NCBI GenBank assembly: GCA_040274725.1
Contig: JBEMAQ010000013.1
Span: 1 to 64,000, forward strand
DNA: 64,000 nucleotides
Origin: Solibacillus sp040274725
Lineage (GTDB): Bacteria; Bacillota; Bacilli; Bacillales_A; Planococcaceae
Direction: 5' to 3'
Shown here: one piece after another, positions 57,941 through 64,000 of the stretch
How positions within the stretch are numbered: the stretch's first letter is position 1
Layout: every line of letters begins with the position of its first letter
Notes under the pieces: generated by a model
What the model saw: only the letters and a program-made list of their open reading frames with translations
What the model was told of the DNA's origin: nothing
The model's database searches: none
Translations under genes and position numbers: made by a program

Positions 57941-59914
57941 ATGAAATTAACGAAGGAACATTTAGTTCAAATACAATCTGTAGCCAATCCAGTGCTGTCG
58001 CCAAATGAGGCGGAGGCTGTTTTTGTACGTACAATGATGAATAAAGAAGAAAATACGTATAACACGCATTTATTTCATGTAGATTTGGCAACAGAAGCTG
58101 TGACACAATGGACGTTTGGTAATACGTCAGTTAAGTCCGTACAGTGGTCACCGGACGGGGAGACTGTTGCGTTTTTACAAAAAATAAAAGATGTGCAACA
58201 AGTATTTAGCATGAGTCGCCGAGGCGGAGAACCGCAGCAAGTGACGGATTTTGCGGCGGGGGTGAGCGAGTTTTTATGGCATCCATGTGGCACGAAACTG
58301 TGGCTAGAGGCTGCGGTTGCAGAGGGCTGTTTGTTTGGGGAAAAGCCGGTGCAAGACGCGAAATTCCCGCAAGCTTACGAGGTGCCCCATTTAAAATACA
58401 AGCAGGACGGGCTGAGTGGGCATGGATTAAAGCAACCTGTTTATAAGCAAATTGCTTGTTTGACTATTGGGACAAAGGCAGTGGAGGTGTTTACGACAGA
58501 AGCAGTTAATCATACATTGCAGGCAATTTCTCATGACGGTACGCAACTTGTGATAGCGAAGCAGATTGCGGAGCAACAAGCCGATGATTTTAGCACAATC
58601 TTGATGTTTATTAATACAGAAACGAAAGCGCAGACGGTTTTCTTGCAGGCAGACGGTGCATATGGGCAGGTCGCGTATTCATTTGATGATCGCTATATTG
58701 CTTATGTCGGTCATGATGCGACTTATAAAAATGCAACGCAAAACGATTTATATGTATATGACAGAGAGACCGCGTGGACAAACAATGTAACAATCGCAAT
58801 GGATATGCATATAGGGGATGCGGTCATTGGGGATGTGCAACAATGTATCGAGACACCTGTGATTCACTGGACAGAGCTGAATGATTTGTATTGCCAAGCG
58901 TCCGTCATGGGTGATGTGCGTCTTTATTATGTGACGCTTGACGGGGCGGTCTATCCAGCGAGCCCAGAGGATGAGCATGTGTATAGCTATGATGTATTTC
59001 GTAGTGGCAATATGGCGCTTGCGACGATTTCAAATCCGACGTTTATTGGGGAGCTATTTGTACTTGATATTACAACAGGCGAGCGTAGACAGCTGACGTA
59101 TTTTAATGAAGAGCTGCAAAATCTACCATTTAGTACGCCGGAGCAAATTATTTTTGCACGTGATGGATTTACTGTGTACGGCTGGCTGCTGAAGCCGGTG
59201 CAATTTGAAACGGGAGAAAAGTACCCGTTAATTGTTAACATTCATGGTGGGCCACATGCGATGTATGGCAATACGTTTTTCCACGAAATGCAGCTATTAG
59301 CAGCAGAGGGCTACGGTGTGCTTTATATGAATCCGCGCGGTAGTCACGGCTATAGTCAAGCGTTTGTTGATGCGGTGCGCGGCGATTACGGTGGTGGAGA
59401 TTATGCCGATATTTTAGCGGCGCTAGACGAAGCAATTGCACAAGAGCCATGGATTGATCGGGAGCGACTTGGTGTGATGGGCGGCAGCTACGGTGGTTTT
59501 ATGACAAACTGGATTGTTGGTCATTCGGACCGATTTAAAGCGGCGGTCACACTACGCTCGATTTCGAATTGGACGAGCTTTTACGGTGTATCAGATATTG
59601 GCTATTACTTTACAGAATGGCAAATCGGCGCGGATATGCAGGACGTGGATAAGCTTTGGCAGCATTCGCCGCTGAAATATGCGCAAAGTATGAACACGCC
59701 ACTGCTCATACTGCATAGCGAGGAGGATTTCCGCTGTCCAATTGAGCAGGCGGAGCAGCTGTATGTGACGTTAAAGCGTATGGGCAAGGACGTAAGCTTT
59801 GTTCGTTTCCCGAAAAGTAACCATAATATGTCGCGCACAGGTATACCAAGCTTACGCCAGGAGCGATTGAATTATATTATAAACTGGTTTGCGCAACACT
59901 TATTAGTCGGTTAG
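57941..59914 (+). CDS. prolyl oligopeptidase-family (S9C) acylaminoacyl-peptidase-like protein
   Basis: A 657-residue cytosolic serine peptidase, the same length as B. subtilis YuxL. An N-terminal beta-propeller (about 10-390, with repeated blades) restricts entry to the active site; the alpha/beta-hydrolase domain (about 400-657) carries Ser in VMGGSYGGFMTNW near 513, Asp in LHSEEDFRCP near 595 and His in KSNHNMSRTG near 627. Probable substrates are short acylated or proline-containing peptides. ATG 57941 follows GTAGGGAATG; the frame runs 33 codons upstream over the terminator of the preceding operon, which excludes it. Confidence 0.92.
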   Translation: MKLTKEHLVQIQSVANPVLSPNEAEAVFVRTMMNKEENTYNTHLFHVDLATEAVTQWTFGNTSVKSVQWSPDGETVAFLQKIKDVQQVFSMSRRGGEPQQVTDFAAGVSEFLWHPCGTKLWLEAAVAEGCLFGEKPVQDAKFPQAYEVPHLKYKQDGLSGHGLKQPVYKQIACLTIGTKAVEVFTTEAVNHTLQAISHDGTQLVIAKQIAEQQADDFSTILMFINTETKAQTVFLQADGAYGQVAYSFDDRYIAYVGHDATYKNATQNDLYVYDRETAWTNNVTIAMDMHIGDAVIGDVQQCIETPVIHWTELNDLYCQASVMGDVRLYYVTLDGAVYPASPEDEHVYSYDVFRSGNMALATISNPTFIGELFVLDITTGERRQLTYFNEELQNLPFSTPEQIIFARDGFTVYGWLLKPVQFETGEKYPLIVNIHGGPHAMYGNTFFHEMQLLAAEGYGVLYMNPRGSHGYSQAFVDAVRGDYGGGDYADILAALDEAIAQEPWIDRERLGVMGGSYGGFMTNWIVGHSDRFKAAVTLRSISNWTSFYGVSDIGYYFTEWQIGADMQDVDKLWQHSPLKYAQSMNTPLLILHSEEDFRCPIEQAEQLYVTLKRMGKDVSFVRFPKSNHNMSRTGIPSLRQERLNYIINWFAQHLLVG

Positions 59915-60087
59915 TACTAGTGAAAAAATAAGAATGAACAATAGTAATAAAGGAAGTTTAAAATTCCCTCGAACTATTGTAAAATTTCAATATATACTAT
60001 ATTTTCCCTTTTTATTTTAGGGGTGGTTTTACTTGAAAAAACTGAAGTTGAGGTGTAATTAATTTTCGGATAAGTGGGTGATAACGT

Positions 60088-61320
60088 ATGGATGTATTTA
60101 TCGGAAGACAGCCAATATTTAATATACAGGAGCAAATTGTTGCATACGAATTATTATATCGAAATAACAAAATGAATGCGTTTCCGGAGACAGATTCAGA
60201 TACAGCGACTGTTGATGTATTAGTAAACTCTTTATTATCTATTGGGTTAGATGAAGTGACGAAAGGTCGTCCATATTTTGTGAATTTCACTGAAAATTTA
60301 TTACTGGGTCCTATCACAGATTATTTAGAGCCGCATAATTTAGTCATTGAAATTTTAGAGGATATTGCCATTACAGAGGAATTTGTATTAAAGGTAAAAG
60401 AACTAAAAAAGCGCGGGTTTAAAATTGCACTGGATGACTTTGTGATGCAGGATGACCTACCAATTTATGATGAGCTATTTCGCTATGTTGATTATATAAA
60501 GGTCGATTTTTTATTGTCACCATTACTGGAGCGAATGGTCATAGAGGATAAGGTAAAAATGCATTTTCCTCATATTAAGTTGCTTGCGGAGAAGGTGGAG
60601 ACGCGCAACCAATTTGAAATCGCGAAGCATTCAGGCTACACGTTATTTCAAGGTTATTTCTTTGAGCAGCCACAAATCCTTCAATCAACGGATATTCCAG
60701 CGAATGTTTTACAATATTTCCAGGTTATTTCCTTGTTAAAGGATGAAGAGCCGGATATTGAGCTGTTGGCTGAAAATATTGAGCGTGATATTGCACTTAC
60801 ATATAAATTATTACAGCTAATTAATTATTCAACAAAGCGTGGTAAATCAAAGGTGCGCTCAATTCGACAGGCTATTTTATTATTAGGGTTAACGGAGCTT
60901 CGAAAATGGGTTTATTTATTAGCGATGCGCGAATCGGGCAAGCAGCATTCCGATGTATTTAAGGAGCTTATGTTTGCCTCATTGTTTCGTGCGAAAGTTT
61001 GTGAAAGTGTGGCGCGCATCAACTATAAAGAAAACTTCTCAGAATATTTTTTAGTGGGCCTGTTTTCATTAATCGATTCGTTATTAGGTCGCCCATTACC
61101 CGTCATTTTAATGCAGTTGCCGTTATCAGAAACGGTGCTCGAAACAATTGCAGGGAATAAAACAGAAATGACACCGTATTTGGAGTTTAGCATTGCGCTT
61201 AATCAAGTCGATTTTGATAAAATTGATGAGCTTAGTAAGCAGCTGCATATTTCAAAGGAGCAGACAGGAAAGTTATATGATGACGCTTATGATTGGGTAG
61301 CAACGGCATTAAATGTATAA
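60088..61320 (+). CDS. EAL-HDOD domain protein (YuxH-like)
   Basis: A 410-residue cytosolic signalling protein, length as in B. subtilis YuxH. The EAL-like domain (about 1-200) has YELLYR in place of the EAL triplet, ALDDFVMQ for DDFG, YIKVDFLL and LLAEKVET near 165; the metal ligands seem largely kept but DDFG is altered, so phosphodiesterase activity towards c-di-GMP is doubtful. The HDOD domain (about 205-395) follows, with no HD residues. Such EAL-HDOD proteins usually signal to motility. ATG 60088 follows AAGTGGGTGATAACG. Confidence 0.9.
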   Translation: MDVFIGRQPIFNIQEQIVAYELLYRNNKMNAFPETDSDTATVDVLVNSLLSIGLDEVTKGRPYFVNFTENLLLGPITDYLEPHNLVIEILEDIAITEEFVLKVKELKKRGFKIALDDFVMQDDLPIYDELFRYVDYIKVDFLLSPLLERMVIEDKVKMHFPHIKLLAEKVETRNQFEIAKHSGYTLFQGYFFEQPQILQSTDIPANVLQYFQVISLLKDEEPDIELLAENIERDIALTYKLLQLINYSTKRGKSKVRSIRQAILLLGLTELRKWVYLLAMRESGKQHSDVFKELMFASLFRAKVCESVARINYKENFSEYFLVGLFSLIDSLLGRPLPVILMQLPLSETVLETIAGNKTEMTPYLEFSIALNQVDFDKIDELSKQLHISKEQTGKLYDDAYDWVATALNV

Positions 61321-61327
61321 AAATAGT

Positions 61328-61378
61328 AAGCATGCACAAAACAAGTATATTATGTTTTATGCATGTTTTTCTTTTGAC
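61328..61378 (+). terminator. intrinsic terminator of the EAL-HDOD gene
   Basis: GCATGCACAAAAC pairs with GTTTTATGCATGT around a loop of about 11 bases and runs into TTTTTCTTTT. Confidence 0.78.
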
Positions 61379-61410
61379 TAGCGCTCTATTACGTCAATGA
61401 TTTAGCGCGT

Positions 61411-61459
61411 AGAACTTCATTTTGTTGAAGTTCTCAAGCTGTATGGAATTTGCTATAAT
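61411..61459 (+). promoter_or_regulatory. yitT promoter region with perfect hairpin
   Basis: An extended -10 box TGCTATAAT (61451-61459) has a weak -35 TTCTCA (61431-61436) at 17 bp. Overlapping the -35 is an 8-bp palindrome GAACTTCA/TGAAGTTC (61412-61433), a possible operator. Confidence 0.55.
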
Positions 61460-61493
61460 GCTACAAGCAATTAATAGAAATGTGAGGGTCGTT

Positions 61494-62360
61494 ATGACAA
61501 AAAAATTAACGTATAATGAACGCCCAATTGTGAAAGATACGATTATGGAATACCTTTTTGTAATTGTCGGTGCGGCCATCATCGCATTTGGCTTTAACGT
61601 CTTTTTATTTCCGAACCAAGTTGCCTCAGGTGGCGTGAGCGGAATTAGTACGATTTTGTACGGCTTATTTGGCTGGAATGCAGGGCTTGTGCAATATGCG
61701 TTTAATATTCCGTTGTTTATTGCAGGCTTGCTTATTTTAGGGAAAAAATTTGGCATTAAATCGCTTGTTGGCACGTTAGCATTACCGTTTTTCGTTATTT
61801 TAACGGGTGGTGTTGATGCATGGACGATGAATCCATTGCTTGGCGCGATTTTTGGTGGGATTACAGTCGGTTTTGGGGTTGGACTTGTTTTTAAAGGGAA
61901 TGCTTCAACAGGTGGTACAGATTTACTTGCGCAAATTATTACAAAGTATACAGGTTTGACACTTGGCACGAGTGTATTACTTATTGATGGTGTAATCGCG
62001 GTAAGCGCAGCCATTGTCTTTGATATAGAAAAAGGCCTATATGCACTGATTGGTCTTTATGTGACGACGAAAACGATTGATATTGTGCAGCTTGGTTTCA
62101 GTCAGTCAAAAATGGTGTATATTATTACGAACAAAGAAACGGCAGTGCGTGATGCGATTTATCAACAGATTGATCGCGGTGTGACAAAGCTACCAGCTGT
62201 CGGTGGCTATACAGGTGAGGCACGCCCAGTCCTCATGGTCGTTGTGTATCAAACGGAGTTCACAAAGCTGAAACAAGTACTAAAAAGCGTTGATCCATCT
62301 GCGTTTGTCATTGTTTCAGATGCCTATGAGGTGCTTGGTGAAGGATTTAAACGCGCTTAG
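61494..62360 (+). CDS. YitT-family membrane protein
   Basis: A 288-residue protein with five to six helices (about 15-185, ILFVIVGAAI-type starting at YLFVIVGAAIIAFGFNVF, then GGVSGIS, NIPLFIAGLLILG and GGTDLLAQI) and a soluble C-terminal DUF2179 domain (about 208-285, VVYQTEFTKLKQVLKSVDP). Bacillales have several YitT/YpjC/YqfU-type paralogs of unknown transport role; this one cannot be placed further. ATG 61494 follows TGTGAGGG; the frame extends 24 codons upstream over its own promoter region. Confidence 0.92.
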   Translation: MTKKLTYNERPIVKDTIMEYLFVIVGAAIIAFGFNVFLFPNQVASGGVSGISTILYGLFGWNAGLVQYAFNIPLFIAGLLILGKKFGIKSLVGTLALPFFVILTGGVDAWTMNPLLGAIFGGITVGFGVGLVFKGNASTGGTDLLAQIITKYTGLTLGTSVLLIDGVIAVSAAIVFDIEKGLYALIGLYVTTKTIDIVQLGFSQSKMVYIITNKETAVRDAIYQQIDRGVTKLPAVGGYTGEARPVLMVVVYQTEFTKLKQVLKSVDPSAFVIVSDAYEVLGEGFKRA

Positions 62361-62419
62361 TGTGAGGAAAAATGATATAGTGAAATTGTAAGTATTATTC
62401 ATTTTTGGAGGGGTTCAAA

Positions 62420-62746
62420 ATGAAGAAAAGTGCATTTGCATGGATTCTTGGTTCGGCCTTATTTTTAGCTGCTTGTGGAGGAGATGACAGTGCGTCTCCA
62501 AGTGGCGACACAGAGAAATCTGTCGGAGAAACATTAGTGCAACAAAACTGTTCAACCTGCCACGGTGGTAATCTACAAGGCATGGGGAAAACACCAGCGC
62601 TTAATAATGTAGGTGGACGTCTTTCTGCTGAAGAAATTAAAGAGATCGTCACAAACGGTACATCAGGTGGTATGCCGCCATACGGTAAAAACTTCGAGGC
62701 AGCAGAGATTGACGAAATCGCCAAATATTTAGCTGAACAAAAATAA
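62420..62746 (+). CDS. cccB: lipoprotein cytochrome c-551
   Basis: A 108-residue membrane-attached c-type cytochrome: lipobox LFLAAC (Cys near 19), a short acidic spacer, and the mono-heme domain with CSTCH (about 43-47) and axial Met in GGMPPYGKN near 84. Layout and size match B. subtilis CccB. It would carry electrons to the caa3-type oxidase seen at the left end, an inference. ATG 62420 follows TTTGGAGGGG. A terminator follows. Confidence 0.92.
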   Translation: MKKSAFAWILGSALFLAACGGDDSASPSGDTEKSVGETLVQQNCSTCHGGNLQGMGKTPALNNVGGRLSAEEIKEIVTNGTSGGMPPYGKNFEAAEIDEIAKYLAEQK

Positions 62747-62750
62747 AACG

Positions 62751-62790
62751 AGAGCTAGGTCGAAAAATTTTCGATCTAGCTCTGTTTTTA
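62751..62790 (+). terminator. intrinsic terminator of cccB
   Basis: AGAGCTAGGTCGAAAA pairs with TTTTCGATCTAGCTCT (one G-T pair) and is followed by GTTTTTATTT. Confidence 0.9.
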
Positions 62791-62791
62791 T

Positions 62792-62819
62792 TTGGCATTA
62801 CAGTACGTAATGGTAAAAT
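62792..62819 (+). promoter_or_regulatory. candidate sigma-A promoter of hprK
   Basis: TTGGCA (62792-62797), 16-bp spacer, TAAAAT (62814-62819), 33 bases before the hprK start codon. Confidence 0.68.
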
Positions 62820-62852
62820 AATAAAATACGTGAAAAGTAAGGGGCGAGAGAA

Positions 62853-63791
62853 ATGATTCAAGTCATTACAAAGGATGTAATGGAAAATTTTAAGTTAGAG
62901 CTTGTAAGCGGACAGGAAGGCATCGGGCGTTACATATCAACAAGTGATATTTCGAGACCAGGGCTTGAAATGGCTGGTTACTTTACGCACTATCCTGCAA
63001 ATCGAGTGCAGCTTTTAGGGAAAACAGAATTATCATTTTTTGAAATGCTGCCAGAGGATGTTAAGCATGAACGTATGGTCAAGCTTTGCTCAGATGAGAC
63101 ACCGGTGATTATTATTTCGCGCGGTCTGAATGTACCAAAGGAATTAATCAAAGCATCAAATGAATACAATGTGCCAGTACTTGTGACAAATCAAACGACG
63201 ACACGCTTTTCATCACGTTTGACCAACTTCTTAGAAGGCAAGCTTGCACCGACAACAGCCGTACATGGTGTACTTGTTGATGTGTACGGAATTGGTGTAC
63301 TTATTACAGGGAAAAGCGGTGTCGGGAAAAGTGAGACTGCGCTAGAACTTGTGAAAAAAGGTCACCGTTTAGTAGCGGATGACAGTGTTGAAATTCGTCA
63401 GGAATCAGAAAACTTTTTAGTTGGTAGCCCGCCACCGCTACTCGAAAACTTATTAGAAATCCGTGGTATCGGTATTATTGATATTATGACACTTTTTGGC
63501 GCAAGTGCAGTGCGCCCCTACAAGCGCGTAACATTGATTATTGAACTTGAAACCTGGGACCCGGATAAACTATATGACCGTCTTGGCCTAGACGAAGAAA
63601 AAATGAAAATTATTGATACAGAGCTGACGAAGCTGACGATTCCAGTACAACCTGGGCGTAACGTTTCCGTTATTATTGAAGTAGCTGCGATGAATTATCG
63701 CCTGAAAAAAATGGGCGTCAATGCAGCAGAAGAATTTTCTCGCCGTTTAGACGATATGATTGCGAAAAATGATGAGATGGATGATTTTTAA
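62853..63791 (+). CDS. hprK: HPr kinase/phosphorylase
   Basis: A 312-residue bifunctional enzyme that phosphorylates and dephosphorylates HPr (and Crh) at Ser46, governing carbon catabolite control with CcpA. The N-terminal domain (about 1-130) precedes the kinase domain with P-loop GKSGVGKSE (about 153-161), HRLVADDSVEI and the K3 signature EIRGIGIIDI near 202-211; C-terminal helices follow. Length equals the family norm. Followed by lgt, as in B. subtilis hprK-lgt. Confidence 0.97.
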   Translation: MIQVITKDVMENFKLELVSGQEGIGRYISTSDISRPGLEMAGYFTHYPANRVQLLGKTELSFFEMLPEDVKHERMVKLCSDETPVIIISRGLNVPKELIKASNEYNVPVLVTNQTTTRFSSRLTNFLEGKLAPTTAVHGVLVDVYGIGVLITGKSGVGKSETALELVKKGHRLVADDSVEIRQESENFLVGSPPPLLENLLEIRGIGIIDIMTLFGASAVRPYKRVTLIIELETWDPDKLYDRLGLDEEKMKIIDTELTKLTIPVQPGRNVSVIIEVAAMNYRLKKMGVNAAEEFSRRLDDMIAKNDEMDDF

Positions 63792-63890
63792 ACTTCTTTC
63801 AGCAACATTTTTGTTATTTAATAAGCTAGAACGAAATGTTTGTTAATAGAGTTCTAATTGAAAGAAGTTAAATTAGGCTAGATGTTAAAG

Positions 63891-63950
63891 ATTTTTTCGA
63901 GTTTACTCGGAAAAATATGAACAAAATTAAGTCTTGGCGTAATTGATTTT
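63891..63950 (+). repeat. structured leader segment upstream of lgt, similar to the lplJ leader
   Basis: ATTTTTTCGAG/CTCGGAAAAAT forms a hairpin (63891-63916), then at 63921-63947 comes ACAAAATTA-N6-GGCGTAATTGAT, the same fixed bases and spacing as 34486-34512 before lplJ. No T-run follows. Confidence 0.5.
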
Positions 63951-63968
63951 AACTAAAGGAGACAGAAC

Positions 63969-64000
63969 ATGAACCTACTAGCAATTAATCCAATTGCGTT
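63969..64000 (+). CDS. lgt: prolipoprotein diacylglyceryl transferase, 3'-truncated by window end
   Basis: Only the first ten codons (MNLLAINPIA) are present. The start fits Lgt, which begins with a short lead ending in NPIAF, and hprK-lgt is a conserved order in Bacillales. AAAGGAG lies 8 bases before the ATG. Lgt adds the diacylglyceryl group to lipobox cysteines, as in the PrsA, IsdE and CccB lipoproteins here. Confidence 0.75.
   Translation, partial: MNLLAINPIA

Noticed and set aside
61394..62014. 206-codon minus-strand frame opposite yitT
   Set aside because: It is antisense to a well-supported membrane protein gene and has no ribosome binding site or family resemblance.
1..64000. tRNA, rRNA, CRISPR arrays, prophage or complete insertion sequences
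   Set aside because: None was recognised on either strand; the IS605-like element at 16360-16515 has no transposase.

Overview
The window reads as chromosomal DNA of a low-to-moderate GC, spore-forming Firmicute of the order Bacillales, most likely Planococcaceae (Lysinibacillus/Solibacillus-like). The evidence is gene content (caa3-type oxidase, YjcZ-type small protein, ScoC, EcsAB, YhgE, HprK), B. subtilis-type ribosome binding sites with many GTG/TTG starts, and a gene order over about 8-44 kb that follows the B. subtilis yhaM-serC-prsA-scoC-yhaH-trpP-hit-ecsAB-hmoB-hemEHY-yhgD-yhgE-yhfH-lplJ-lcfB neighbourhood. The genus is an inference. No rRNA, tRNA, CRISPR array, prophage or intact insertion sequence was seen.

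Layout. 0-2.3 kb: end of a cytochrome c oxidase operon (ctaD partial, ctaE, ctaF). 2.4-5.6 kb: HAD hydrolase, small zinc-ribbon membrane protein, YceI protein, secreted polysaccharide deacetylase. 5.7-8.9 kb: serA behind a T-box leader, then a crotonase gene. 9-16.3 kb: unknown membrane protein, YhzD-like protein, yhaM, serC, FNT channel, PhnA-like protein, prsA, YjcZ-type peptide, DUF3267-like protein. 16.3-19.7 kb: scoC, yhaH, trpP and hit, interrupted by structured intergenic elements. 19.8-27.3 kb: ecsAB, degV, hmoB and the coproporphyrin-pathway genes hemE-hemH-hemY. 27.3-33.8 kb: a lipoprotein/two-component/lipoprotein operon, then a TetR regulator and yhgE. 34-44.4 kb: yhfH, lplJ, a chemoreceptor, a BceRSAB-type antimicrobial-peptide module carrying an extra gene, and lcfB. 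44.4-46.5 kb: an ECF sigma factor with an unusual membrane partner. 47-58 kb: a heme-uptake locus with three Fur-box candidates, a 2170-residue multi-NEAT/SLH surface protein, an IsdC-like NEAT protein and an IsdEF-type ABC transporter. 58-64 kb: S9 peptidase, EAL-HDOD protein, YitT protein, cytochrome c-551, hprK and the first codons of lgt.

How the parts fit. Heme is a shared theme: the iron-regulated surface system at 47-58 kb would capture and import heme, HmoB (22.8 kb) would degrade it, HemE/HemH/HemY make it, and CtaD and the cytochrome c consume it. Serine synthesis (serA, serC) is split, and only serA has a T-box. Two fatty-acid degradation genes 34 kb apart share a palindromic operator candidate (TGAAT-N4-ATTCA). 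trpP carries a TRAP-like NAG-triplet array over its ribosome binding site. A TetR regulator and its yhgE target share a 25-bp operator. The least explained parts are the giant NEAT/SLH protein, the signal-peptidase-like domain lacking catalytic residues next to the ECF sigma factor, and several highly structured intergenic elements.
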